Below, piece by piece: positions 44,385-56,554 of a DNA stretch of 64,000 nt. Every line of letters starts with the position of its first letter. The first letter of the stretch is position 1. The stretch is from Valencia hispanica (taxonomy: Eukaryota > Chordata > Actinopteri > Cyprinodontiformes > Valenciidae). Below the pieces are notes generated by a model. It made no database searches. It worked only from the letters and a program-made list of their open reading frames with translations, and had not been told where the DNA came from. The stretch covers positions 14,896,400 through 14,960,399 of the forward strand of contig OY747709.1 of the NCBI GenBank assembly GCA_963556495.2, written 5' to 3'. Both the position numbers and the translations under genes were made by a program.

Positions 44385-44590
44385 GACATTGTGCAGCAAA
44401 AGGTGGGGGGAAGGCATTGCTGACCTCCGCCAAGAGGTATATGGTTTCATGCCTGTTTGTCTGTCTGTTAGCAAGATAACTCAAAAAGATATGGATGGAT
44501 TTTAATGTAATTTTCAGGAAATGTCTGCAATGAGACCAGGAACAACTGCTTAAATTTTGGGATTGATCCGACATGAAGCGCGTATCCATC
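44385..44590 (+). repeat. Dispersed repeat with a cctccgccaagaggtatatg motif
   Basis: ttgctgacctccgccaagag followed by gtttgtctgtctgttagcaa is a repeat wording found in many animal genomes. Ends not defined; no protein implied. Confidence 0.4.
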
Positions 44591-45028
44591 CATCGACCAG
44601 CGGTGCTATCTTTGACTCCCCTCCCGTCCCAGAGAGCTCACAGATGGCCGACAGATGGCTGAGCTCACGCAGCCACACTGCTACGGTTGGACGACATGCG
44701 CAGCAAATTAATCGCACACGCGCAAATCTCCCCTCTCTGTTGGAAGAGCACGGTGACAGCACGAACACAGTCATGCGTCTCATTAATAGACATTTTATTG
44801 ATGAAAGCATAAAATGCTTTCTCTGTGTAAAAGTCCTGATTCATCCTTCACTTCTTTAAATTTGTCCTCCACGGAGCTATACTCTCTTTCTAAAGGAGTC
44901 TTATCAGTGGTTCATCATGGTTTCTGTGGATACATCAGCTTTTCTGAGAAATTATTGTTGTTGTTTTTTTTAAATCTTATTTTCACGTCTAAGGTCTGAT
45001 TATTTTAGAGGCATGTTTTGTTTGTTAA

Positions 45029-45465
45029 AGCGCCTTACAAAAGCAATCCCACCCCTTGTACCTTTTTTACATTTTTACCTTCTACAAAAACAAAAATTTA
45101 TAATTTTATGAGCTTTTATCTAACACGGAATAAAAATGATGCACTGTATTAAAATCTTTTATTAAAAGTCTGAAAATAATTACTGATGTCTATCAGCTCG
45201 ATACATTTAGAGATTGGCTGTACTTTCTTCTTTAATTGCACAGACTCTGTCAGATTGGATGGAGAGCATTTAGGAACATACATAAAAAAAGATTAGCAAT
45301 TATTTTTAGGGCTTTGCTACAACTAGGCCATACTAATGCCTTAATATGCACTGTTCTAAAATATTTCATTGCAACCCTTGGATATCTAGTCTAGTTTTCT
45401 TCCAGAATTGCTCTGTACCACGTTTTATGACAGAAAGGTGTGTTCAGGATGACGCACTTTGCTAA
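45029..45465 (-). mobile_element. Tc1 remnant
   Basis: Starts with a Tc1 terminal sequence (gcgccttacaaaagcaatcc) and contains cagattggatggagagcatt as in 10421-10612 and 53018-53945. Large deletions; no frame. Confidence 0.6.
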
Positions 45466-45583
45466 TCGCAAGGCCACAGTGGCTCAGAAGGTAGGAATTA
45501 ATCTAGTAACCAGTGGGTTGCTGGTTTAAACCCTCGGTCAGTCATTGTATCCTTGGGCAAGACTCTTCAGGCCACCAGACCTT

Positions 45584-47658
45584 GGCCGCGTTTCCCAAAT
45601 GAGTTAAGAAGCTCTTAGCGCTAAGATCTTCTTTGGAGCGCTCTTAAGAACGCTGTGAAAGAAGAACGCGTTTCCCAGAGTCGCTCTTAGCTTAAGAAGA
45701 TCTTTCACTAAGAAGGAAACGTAAGATCGATCTGAGCCACTCTTAACAGCCTTCTTAGCGATCAAATGCTCAGTGATCATAGCCTGCCACCAGGGGCGTC
45801 TAGATTTCTAGGCTACAGTGATCAAGCTGCGTCAGGGACATTTATATCCTTCACTTTTTGAAATAATAAAACAATGTTTAATGTTGAAATGCACTCATAG
45901 CTGTGGAGCACTGGCGCAAGAAACATAGGCTGATAGTAGAGAAGGAAATAATATATATTATGGAACTACACGTTTAAGTTTTCCACACATCTGCATATGA
46001 GTTTACACATAAAAAACATCAACCACCCTGTGGCATTTCACAGATATCAAGGAAACAGATGTAATTGAACTCAGCTGAAACTCATCCAGAGAGGCTTCAC
46101 CTGCTACTCTATATAAAGGCGTTGCCAAAGTCCGCGTGTGTGAGAAACCATGGCTGCAATACAGCACATTCTGGCTGCTAAGCAACGGCGTCGCCGAGCG
46201 CGGAGCCAGACTGTTTATAAAAATGTTTATGTGCGTCAGCACTTCTCCCCACTCGACGTACTGTCAGACCGGGCTGTCCAGGAAAAGTAACGGCTCCTGG
46301 GGAAGGATGATTGGAACGGAGATGGAGGGACGGTTGAACTGTCCCTCGGACGGCGCCAGCTGTCTCCGGTGCAGCTCCAACCTCTCCTGCTTCATCCGGA
46401 CCATCTCTTCCTGGAGAGCAGTTTGTCTCAGGAGCTGGTCCTCTATCCCCCGCAGCACCACCAGCTTCTCCCTCTCCAGGCGCACCAGCGTCTCGCTGCA
46501 GGTGCAGGTGGTTATTGCAGGCCGCCTGGTTAAGCCTCCGCGCATGCGGACACTGGGCCGTGCTGGTTGGCGCACGGGGGACAGGGCACGGCTGTGTGGG
46601 GTCCTCCTCTCCTGTGGGCGTGCACGCCCCTACTCCGCTCCCGGATGGCTCCTCTTCCTCAATTTCTGAGAGGCCCTCGTCCCGCTCAACGTCGATGCCC
46701 CCTGTGATGCCTTCAGAGGCCGTCTTCCCTATGATGGAGAGGACTTTCTCTTCATCGGGAGTTAGGGTCGTCCCACCCGGTGCTCCACCACCAGTGACCA
46801 TGGCTTCCCTTCTCACCTTGGCATTCTTCTTTTTGGTCAGGCTCTGAAACTCCTGCCACTTGTTTCTGACAGCACCCCAGTCACGCAGGCCACATGGGCT
46901 GGAGGCGGACATCTTCTCCGCTATAGCCTGCCACACACGGTTCTTCACCGTGATTTTTTCCCCCCTCTTTTGTTCCTCCAAATAAAACCTCACGGTGCTG
47001 CCACACCTCGTCCACTAGGACGCCCATCTCCTCCGGGGTAAACGACGGTGCCCGCTTGCTCTTTTTGCTGCCAGTTTCACCCATTATCACATGTGTGTGC
47101 CAATATTCATGGGGGTATATATGCGCTAATGGGCTTGATTACTACTTGGATACACCTGATGGCACACACACACTTAAAACAAAAAATAACTTAATGCTAT
47201 ATCCACGTCCAAACACTGTATGAGCAGGAGAGACGCGCGTAGGCGCGCCACTAGGTTACTTGTTTTCTTTTTATTATTTTTTCTTTTCTTTTTATCTTAT
47301 CTATATGTGGTTATCAGCACACAATGTGAAGCTAATTCACTAACTCTGTACTCATCATGAATATCACAAGTTCTTATAAACGACGCTGTGTGTGACTGCG
47401 CGCTGCGCTCAGCGCTGATAAAGGAGTGGGTGATCGATTAGCCTGGCATCGATTGATTCAGTTTCAGCACCACCGCGGTTGACAACTCCCGTTAAGAGCT
47501 TCTTAAGAAGCTTCTTAGGCTTGATCTTAAGGTTCTCCTAAGAAGGCATTAAAGAACGCTTCTGGGAAACACCCGTATCTTGGCGCTCCTTCTTAGCCGA
47601 ACCCTTCTTAGGAGCCTTCTTAAGTCCTTAAGAACGATCGCATTTGGGAAACGCGGCG
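45584..47658. mobile_element. PIF/Harbinger-like transposon lacking the transposase
   Basis: Ends GGCCGCGTTTCCCAAATG (from 45584) and CATTTGGGAAACGCGGC (to about 47657) are inverted copies. The subterminal regions are full of cttaag/cttctta motifs on both sides. Inside is only a Myb/SANT-like frame; no DDE transposase is seen. A 3-bp target duplication was not resolved, so the superfamily rests on the Myb-like protein and the end style. Confidence 0.6.
46264..47090 (-). pseudogene. Myb/SANT-like protein of the Harbinger element, frameshifted
   Basis: The first frame (from 47090) has KRAPSFTPEEMGVLVDEVWQH, the start of a Myb/SANT-like helix-turn-helix. The domain continues in the next frame (from 46993) with VWQAIAEKMSA and DWGAVRNKWQEF. 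A second shift near 46520 leads to the frame 46264-46575, with a heptad-rich Leu/Arg/Glu coiled coil (REKLVVLRGIEDQLLRQ). In Harbinger transposons this second protein binds DNA and helps bring the transposase to the nucleus. Two frameshifts make this copy dead. The long 46178-46993 frame runs out of the true frame after about residue 150. Confidence 0.65.
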
Positions 47659-47765
47659 CTCACACCGTCAGTCTGCCCCATGAGCTTTGTAGCTACAAAA
47701 TAGCTGACCACCATCAGTGTTTGAATGACTGAATAGTGTTAAGCACTTTGGAAAATTCAAATCAA

Positions 47766-49790
47766 GTTCCAGCTAGGTGATTCCCAAAGAGTTGCATATC
47801 AAAGATGATCAGCCGAAGAACTGTCAGGCCTTGGCTGCATTATTTTCATTTTTCCTTAGGACATTAGTTTCATATGCTGTTCATCTGCTGTCTGCAAGCA
47901 GCCTGGAGAATGACGCAACAAGGCCCTTTAAAATATTGCAAGAAAAGCTGGCTCCTTGGAAGCAAAGTGTAACAGAAGTTGGTGGTGGCGGTTCAACCTT
48001 TTGACTGCAGTTACTGGCTGAATTCAAGCTCTTGGTTGCCATCTAGTGAAACATTGTCACTATTACATCATGCACACATTTTGGAGAAGGGAAGATTTCT
48101 CTCACAGAAGCAATCAAACTCAAAATGTTAGGTAATGTACAAAGTTTTATTCTTGAAGAAGGTGAAGGTGCAGTTACATCATGTGTTAAACTTGACTTCA
48201 TTTTCTGGTGTCCAAAACCTCTCAGGTTCAATCAGTTTGTCATTAAAATAAAAACATGCTTCAGGTTTTTGTCTCTTTAATTTTCTTTTGGTAACGTGGA
48301 TTTTTCAGGAACAGTCTCAGCTAAATCTTATTTCTTGGTATGATTTCAGTGTTAGAGTATTAATGTTAAAATGTTGGGAGTTGGTTAGTACGAATAGGAG
48401 CTGTTCATGCCGAAAATGTTGCATATTTAAACTGAATCGAATTGAACGAAAAAAAATTTAATCTGTGTTTTTAAACCACAAAATCTCACATGACCATTGC
48501 CAGAAGATCAACTGTCACCTCATTTATGATACATAAAAAATGCAATGATTGGTTTATGGACTTATAAAATGGATTCTGGTGTGAAAATAAGGCTTTGAGT
48601 GTTTAAAGATGGTTCTCAATTGCCCTGCTAGCGTCTTTTTTGCATTACCTTTTTTTTTTTGTTCGCCAAACTGACATAGCATCAGATAATATACTTGAAA
48701 GATCAATGCAGTGCAGGATAAACATCATCATGTCTGAGTAAGGTTACACAATCCAACTTCAAGAATGTATTTGGTGTGAAACCCATCAAAATCTACAAGC
48801 TGCATCAAATTCAAATTCAGCCCCCCCCCCACCCCCCCCCCCCCCCACCCCACACACACACGCTTATATTTCAGTCTGTCCAAATAAGTTGTGTTTTTGA
48901 TTTTGCCAAGCTCAGACAGCATTTGGATGATTGGAATTCAAGCAAAGTCTTTCAGGAGTATTAAAAACACTAGCTTGAAACCACTCATGCATGTATATCG
49001 TGTTTTATTTCATGTTGTATGCACCACTTCATCTGTCTCTACAGAACAGTCATACAAAGTACTTGAACTGACTTTTTGCTGCTGTTTTGGTTTGTAGCCT
49101 GCCTAACGCAGTCCTTAAATCAACCATTTAACATGCCATGCAAGAGGTTCTCCGTTTTACTGTTATAAAACATTGATATTACTTTAAGGAAAGTTTTTTT
49201 TCTTTTTTTGCTTGTTTTCTGTAGGCTGAATTAATGTTAAAAGCAAGCCTTTTATACTCTTCAAGAATCTAACCAATTACCATAACGAATGGTTTGGCAT
49301 CATAGTACCTCAAGTCATTCAAAGATATAGAGGTTTACAAGACATTATGCTAGCCAAGTGATAAGATTTTCTCAACTTTGCATTAAACAAACTTAATTTC
49401 TTTTTTTTATCTAAAATGTTCTTAACATAAAAAGTGGAGTTGTACATTTTAAAAAACTATGACAATTCAAATCACTTTAAATATTACCAGAATGCAAAAG
49501 GTTTATTTTTCACTCATTACCTTTTTTTGAATAAAATGGTCAACAAACTTTGGCCTGGTCTCCACACTTCCACATATTTTTTGAACTGAAGAAAGAAAAA
49601 TAATCAGCATTTTTGTGATCTGGGATTTCAGTCAAAAACACTGTAGTACCTGTTATCGACATTAATGACATCCAAATTCAAAAGAGCATTTGCTTTGACA
49701 CGGTTTGCCATTTCCTCTTAGTTTTACAACTTTTTGAGATCCATTTGATGTTATAGGGAAGCACAGACACTGTTTTGAAAAATCTCCAAC
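47766..49790. other. Gene-free interval with C-rich tract
   Basis: A poly-C tract (48821-48850) next to a short CA repeat, otherwise A+T-rich. No supported gene. Confidence 0.4.
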
Positions 49791-51425
49791 TACACTCAAC
49801 AAAAATATAAACGCAACACCATTGTTTCTGCTCCCATTTTTCATGAGATGGACTTAAAGATCTAAAATTCATTCCAGATACACAATATTACCATTTCTCT
49901 CAAACATTGTTCACAAATCAGTCTAAATGTGTGATAGTGAGCACTTCTGCTTTGCTGAGATAATCCATCCCACCTCACAGGTGTGCCACATCAAGATGCT
50001 GATCTGATATCATGATTAGTGCACAGGTGTACCTTATACTGCCCACAATAAAAGGCCACCCTGGAATGTGCAGTTTTGTCTCAGCAAAATGCCACAGATG
50101 CCACAAGCATTGAGGGAGCGTGCAATTGGTATGCTGACAGCAGGAATGTCAACCAGATCTGTTGCTCGTGCATTGAATGTTCATTTCTCCACCATAAGCC
50201 GTCTCCAAAGGCGTTTCAGAGAATATGGCGGTACATCCAACCGGCCTCACAACCGCAGACCACGTGTAACCACACCAGCCCAGGACCTCCACATCCAGCA
50301 GGTTCACTTCCAAGATCGTCTGAGTACAGCCACTCAGACAGCTGCTGAAACAATTGGTTTGCATAACCAAACAATTTCTGCACAAACTGTCAGAAACCGT
50401 CTCAGGGAAGCTCAACTGCATGCTCGTCGTCCTCATCAGGGTCTTGACCTGACTCCAGCTCATTGTCGTAACAGACTTGAGTGGGCAAAGGCTCACATTC
50501 GATGGCGTCTGGCACGTTGGAGAGGGGTTCTCTTCACGGATGAATCTCGGTTTACATTGTTCAGGGCAGATGGCAGACAGCGTGTGTGGCGTCGTGTGGG
50601 TGAGTGCTTTGCTGATGTCAATGTTGTGGATCGAGTGGCCCATGGTGGTGGTGGGGTTATGGTATGGGCAGGCATCTGTTATGGACGAAGAACACAGGTG
50701 CATTTTATTGATGGCATTTTGAATGCACAGAGATACCGTGATGAGATCCTGAGGCCCATTGTTGTGCCATACATCCATGAACATCACCTCATGTTTCAGC
50801 AAGGTAATGCACGGCCCCATGTTCCAAGGATCTGTACACAATTCTTGGAAGCAGAAAAAATTTCCCAGTTCTTGCATGGCCAGCATACTCACCGGACATG
50901 TCACCCATTGAGCATGTTTGGGATGTGCTTGACCGGCGTATACGACAGCGTGTACCAGTTCCCACTAATATCCAACAACTTCGCACAGCCATTGAAGAGG
51001 AGTGGACCAACATTCCACAGGCCACAATTGACAATCTGATAAACCCTATGCGAAGAAGATGTGTTGCACTGCATGAGGCAAATGGTGGTCACACCAGATA
51101 CTGACCGGTTCTGAGTCCCCAGACCCCCAATAAAGCAAAAAACTGCACATTCCAGGGTGGCCTTTTATTGTGGGCAGTATAAGGTACACCTGTGCACTAA
51201 TCATGATGTCAGATCAGCATCTTGATGTGGCACACCTGTGAGGTGGGATGGATTATCTCAGCAAAGCAGAAGTGCTCACTATCACACATTTAGACTGATT
51301 TGTGAACAATGTTTGAGAGAAATGGTAATATTGTGTATCTGGAATGAATTTTAGATCTTTAAGTCCATCTCATGAAAAATGGGAGCAGAAACAAAGGTGT
51401 TGCGTTTATATTTTAGTTGAGTGTA
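49791..51425 (+). mobile_element. Tc1/mariner transposon, nearly complete, long TIRs
   Basis: Element 49793-51423 (1631 bp) between TA dinucleotides. The terminal inverted repeats are about 285 bp (49793-50077 and 51138-51423), starting CACTCAACAAAAATATAAAC, and differ at only a few positions. It holds one transposase frame with a frameshift. It lies about 460 bp downstream of the kcnq2-like stop codon and may be part of that gene's 3' UTR. Confidence 0.92.
50089..51104 (+). pseudogene. Tc1 transposase, one frameshift and a lost catalytic Asp
   Basis: The likely start is ATG at 50089, just inside the left TIR, rather than the earlier GTG. The N-terminus has two helix-turn-helix units (LRERAIGMLTAGMSTRSVAR...) and an RRPR hook. 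The DDE domain has LFTDESRF (first Asp) and GGGGVMVWAG. The second Asp site reads QQGNARPH where the family has Asp before Asn. After an A-run near 50847-50853 the frame shifts, and the end (SPIEHVWDVLDRR, from 50901) is in another frame, closing at 51104 with HTRY. The enzyme cuts and pastes DNA at TA sites; both lesions should disable this copy. Confidence 0.88.
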
Positions 51426-51880
51426 TCTAGTCCAGACAGCTAGACCACTAATGGGGTTTATTTTTTTAATGTCAATTTCTCTTCACCAAGAATGCTTCAC
51501 GTGCACCAGAACTGCCGGCACAGCCAAAAAATCGTCCTTTTTGTCAAATATCTGTGTTAGTATTGACAGGGCCTCAACATTTTTCTCTTCTACAAAGTAT
51601 ACAAAGCAATTGTCAGTAATCAATGCTTGTGAATTTTTTGATTTAAACTTAAAATGTGAGAAAAGATGACCTCTTTGATTTGTATGAAGTTATTGGATTA
51701 CCACTTATAGTAACATAACCTCTATCATGATGTGCAACCTCTTATTTGAATCCACTCAGAATTGACTAAAACATCATCATTGTGGACAGCAAGACAGTTG
51801 GACAGGAGGTCTGATGATCTCGTCTTGGCACTGATCTGTCACCACCAGCCTGGCCAGCCTGGGCAGAGCAGTCCTCTGAC
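51424..51880 (-). other. Probable kcnq2-like 3' UTR, start
   Basis: Non-coding DNA immediately after the kcnq2-like stop. No AATAAA on the minus strand could be assigned with certainty, so the transcript end is not placed. Confidence 0.35.
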
Positions 51881-52534
51881 CTACTTCAGTCCTGGCCAGC
51901 CCCTCTCTCCACAGGAGGCCTCTCCGGTGAAGGACAGAGGTGATGGAGCGTACAGGTCCGAGTCTGTATCTGACTCCCCTTCAGCTATGAAAGGTCGGAC
52001 CCTGGCTCCGATTGAATGTCTGCCTCCAGCTTCAGTCACTGCCCCACCTCCTCCAGGGCCTGTAAAGAAAGAAGGCACGCAGAAGTCCTCTTTGGCCTGA
52101 GAGATGCTGAATCCACTGAAGGAGCGCTCCAGCTCCTCGTGGTCAACAGATGGGATGGAGAGAGAGGTGTCGCTCTCCACGGCGGTGGCGTCGGGCTGAC
52201 ACCTGTGCCTCCTGTGGCGCCTTCTGCTCCGCGAGCTGCTTTCCCTGCCGCTCCCGCATGGGCCGGAGGAGGATCTGTCATGCATTGGAGGAGGGGGAGG
52301 AGGAGGAGGAAGGCGGAAGACGGTGGGCGACTGGTCACTGCCTCCACCGACTGGTGAAGGGGTGTTGGCCATGCTGCTGCCCCAGGCGGGCTGGCTGAGG
52401 GGGTGCTGCAGCTGGTGCTGCCACGAAGTAGAAGGTCGGCTGTTGCTGCCAGATGGAGTGCCTACTGACCTTGCCACGGACTGACCAAGTAAAGGATCTT
52501 TCTTTTCCAGAGACCCGTCAGAGTGTGAGACATC

Positions 52535-52566
<32 letters not shown>

Positions 52567-52765
52567 ACCATGTCTTGGCTTTCTTTTCCACCTTCACATT
52601 GTCTTCTCCATCCTTCTCGTCCTTGGTCTCCTCTGGGCTATGGTAAGGCGGCACAGGATACGTCTCTTTGGAGTTAAAAAAGGCCTCTGTCTCTGAATGA
52701 GTGATGCCCATACGCTGCACGTACACATTGACCAGGAAATCAAGTTTCCTGTCCATGCAGACCAC
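51881..52765 (-). CDS. kcnq2: kcnq2-like potassium channel, terminal exon
   Basis: 294 codons plus TAG, entered in phase 0 after an acceptor (ctgcag|GTGG). It starts with the helix D coiled coil ([17 protein letters not shown]), which assembles subunits. It continues with [11 protein letters not shown], a variable linker with an Ala-rich run and a run of eight Pro, then [20 protein letters not shown], and then [15 protein letters not shown], the ankyrin-G-binding motif that holds KCNQ2/3 at the axon initial segment. It ends GERGWPGLK. This order fits KCNQ2 (Kv7.2), the M-current subunit. The Ala and Pro runs are not in the mammalian protein as I remember it. Teleosts may have two kcnq2 paralogues; which one this is cannot be told. 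An ATG-started extension to 52858 would run into the intron. Confidence 0.88.
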
Positions 52766-53017
52766 CTGCAGGAAGAACAATTTTGATGTTGGGAGACCAA
52801 TAAAGAGAAGTGCAAAACTGAACAGAATTGTGGAACGAAAATTATACATGACATTCATTGGTATTCAGTCTCCCTTTGTAGAGCTACCATCTGCTGCAAG
52901 GAAAGCTGCAAGTCCTTTGAGGTATAGCTCCACTAGCCTTGCACTATAAACTATAAAATCTAAAAAATGATCATTAAATAACTAATAATATTTATACTGA
53001 ACATGTTTTTCCCATGC

Positions 53018-53945
53018 ATCTGAAGCTCAGTCAGATTGAATGGAGAGGGACTATGAACCTCAGTTTTCAAGCCATATCAAAAAATCCCTTAGCTCTGAAC
53101 TTTGACTGAGCCGTTCTAACACAGGGTAGCTGTTGCTGCTGGAAGGTCAATCTCCACAACAGTCTCAAGTCTTTTGCAACTTCTAACAGATTTTCTTCCA
53201 TGACTAACTTGTATTTATCATCCAGCTTGAAATCAACTCTGCCAAGCTTCCCTGTCCGAGCAGAAGAAAAGCATACCCACAGCATGCTGCTGCTATCACC
53301 ATGTTTAATCAGCGTGGAAGGAGTGCTCAGGGTGGTGTGCAGTTTTAGTTGAACTGCACATGGACCAAAAAGTTCAATTTAGGTTCTTGGCCAGAGCACC
53401 TTCCGTTTGCTACAAAATGTTTTTTTACTGCTTTCTTTCAACAATAAATTTGTCCTTTAATTCCTCAATAAAGGCCAGAGTTCTGGAGTGATTCTTTCAT
53501 TTTAGCTTTGGCTCTCTGAAGCTTCTCCAGAGTTACCAAGAGCCTCTGGGTTGCATCTGTGATTAATAGTACAGCCATTTTTGCCCTCAGTCCAGCTATA
53601 TAAAACAGTTTTGAGCCTCAAATTTTACATGACGTTTTGAAAAAACACAACTTCTCATTTTTGATAAATATACTACAGAACATTTGTTATGATTTTTAGA
53701 GAACCACTGTTTCATTTCTGTTTCTAGGTTTTACAATAAAAAGAAAACAAAACGTTTTCGAGAGGATGGATACATTTTTTGGCAGACTCCTGATCTAGTT
53801 GAACGCCGGTGTCTTAATAGGTTTGCTGCTGTACCATTATTTTTTCCCTGTACAGATTTACAGTTTTAATAAAAACGCTTGCAGTCTTTATGTGACAAAC
53901 TGTTTATACAGTATGAATGCATTTGCAAGGCACCGTGTGTATGGT
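53018..53945 (-). mobile_element. Tc1 remnant in last kcnq2-like intron
   Basis: The plus strand reads the complement of a Tc1 transposase gene: cagattgaatggagagggac, agtctcaagtcttttgcaac, gaaaagcatacccacagcat, ccagagttaccaagagcctc, ending in the terminal word gcaaggcaccgtgtg. Many indels and no frame longer than 72 codons. The orientation matches that of the host gene. Confidence 0.7.
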
Positions 53946-53983
53946 TTTTGAACTTGTGGACAGTTTTGGTGGAACATTCCTAC

Positions 53984-54077
53984 CTGTTTTTCCACTTTGA
54001 CTAGTCGCCCCATCATGCTTGGATCCTCTGGAGCCTCCCCATCCACTTTGGGACCTTTACCAACTATCTGGTCAACT
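53984..54077 (-). CDS. kcnq2: kcnq2-like exon (helix C/D linker)
   Basis: 94 bp. Acceptor cttag|AGTTGACC, donor AACAG|gtagga. It supplies one base to complete an Arg codon, then 31 codons including VDQIVGKGP and [15 protein letters not shown], ending in phase 0, which fits the start of the terminal exon. The motif order is that of KCNQ2 between the C and D helices. Confidence 0.87.
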
Positions 54078-54778
54078 CTAAGATTTAAAAAAAAGGATAA
54101 GTCACAGATGGGGAAAAAAACAATTCCATGTCAGCCAGAAAACTTCAGAAGTTTGACATTAACAATTTTAAAAATGCAAAAATGTGGATGAGTCTGACAT
54201 GAAAAATGAGAAACTAATCTTGGCTTCAAGCTCCACATAAATGAGTTTTAAAAAGTGGTGGCTTTCAGTGAAATGTGTTGATCCATGCATTATGAGACAA
54301 AGTAGGAACAAATCCTGCAGTAAGACATTTTTAGTCTGAGACCAAAATGCATCACTTGGCATGCCTTTGCTATGCTGATCATGCTTCATTTCCATTGCAT
54401 CCTATGGGGAAGTCTCTATCTGTCTCTCCACTAGGAGAACAAGCATTTAGCACTTCAAACCCCTGTTGAGTGAGGCCATAGGATGTGGCTCTCGAAAAAA
54501 ATTTTTTTTTTATTTACTTAATTGGTTAGTTTTTCTCTTCTTGTTGGTGGCAGATAATTAAAACTATATTTTAACAAAGAAAAATCCCGAAAATGATACC
54601 TTCAAATCAGCTAATTCATTTTTTGAATCTTAGTATCTTAATGAGACAAATCAAGAGGCCTAAGCTCAAAAGGGGTCTAAATGAAAAGGCAGCATGTAAC
54701 TGCTCCAATATTTGAACTATGGTACACAGAGAATAAATGCTGATAAAATGATCTAAAGGTGCAGTCTATTAACCTAAC

Positions 54779-54847
54779 CTAGGACCTTCAGTGGACTTCT
54801 TATGGCGAGGTGTTGTTGGGGGAGGGGGCCCCACAATCATATCTATC
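54779..54847 (-). CDS. kcnq2: kcnq2-like exon (IDMIVGPPPP type)
   Basis: 69 bp. Acceptor gccag|GATAGA, donor CCTAG|gttagg. It encodes IDMIVGPPPPTTPRHKKSTE and two more residues, with Arg codons shared at both splice junctions. Mammalian KCNQ2 isoforms have a similar GPPPPSTPRHKK segment that is optional by splicing, so this may be a cassette exon; skipping it would keep the frame (69 = 3 x 23). Confidence 0.82.
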
Positions 54848-55313
54848 CTGGCAAGGCACACAGAGACGATATGAGTGCAATGCAAAATGAAGCAACGTGT
54901 GAATCACATCAGCTATGAAGAACAAGTTTCAATATATTCCACACGCACACAGGGAGACACAGTGAGTCTGACTTGCTACATGGATGAAAAGTGTATGCAT
55001 TTCACTGCTGGAATATATTTTCTTGTGCATGTTAGACCTTTTGAGGCTTCAGGTATATGAAGGCTGATATAACTGATACAAAAAAACAAAAACACGACAA
55101 AGTTACACTGAATACATTTGTGAAAGAGTGACTTGTGCTGTGGTACCGGATAAAAGCTGTCGATATAATACAGATCTGAATACAGCACATGTAGCTGGAC
55201 AAATGAAAACAGGCAGATCAATGGTGTGTGTATCACAACATGTGTGTATCCGCTGTGAAGTCCATATTTCAGCTCTATCATAGTACTAAACACATAAAGC
55301 GGCTCAAATATTA

Positions 55314-56554
<1,241 letters not shown>

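Larger units (their letters stand above)
45466..47765 (+). repeat. SINE split by a Harbinger-like transposon
   Basis: Left part 45466-45583 (ccacagtggctcagaaggta; a ggtttaaaccctcg B box; ccttgggcaagac) and right part 47659-47765 (gtcagtctgccccatgagct; ttaagcactttgga) are adjacent segments of the SINE also found at 61536-61855. Confidence 0.65.

Noticed and set aside
46178..46535. C-terminal part of the 271-codon frame 46178-46993
   Set aside because: Pro/Gly/Ala-rich out-of-frame reading; the coiled-coil frame 46264-46575 is the true continuation.
50149..50904. 251-codon minus-strand frame
   Set aside because: Antisense shadow of the Tc1 transposase.
52016..52398. Plus-strand frames of 82-113 codons
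   Set aside because: Antisense of the kcnq2-like terminal exon, open because of its G+C-rich codons.
52766..52858. ATG-started extension of the kcnq2-like terminal frame
   Set aside because: Upstream of a good acceptor (ctgcag); the added residues are intron translation and the previous exon joins in phase at 52765.
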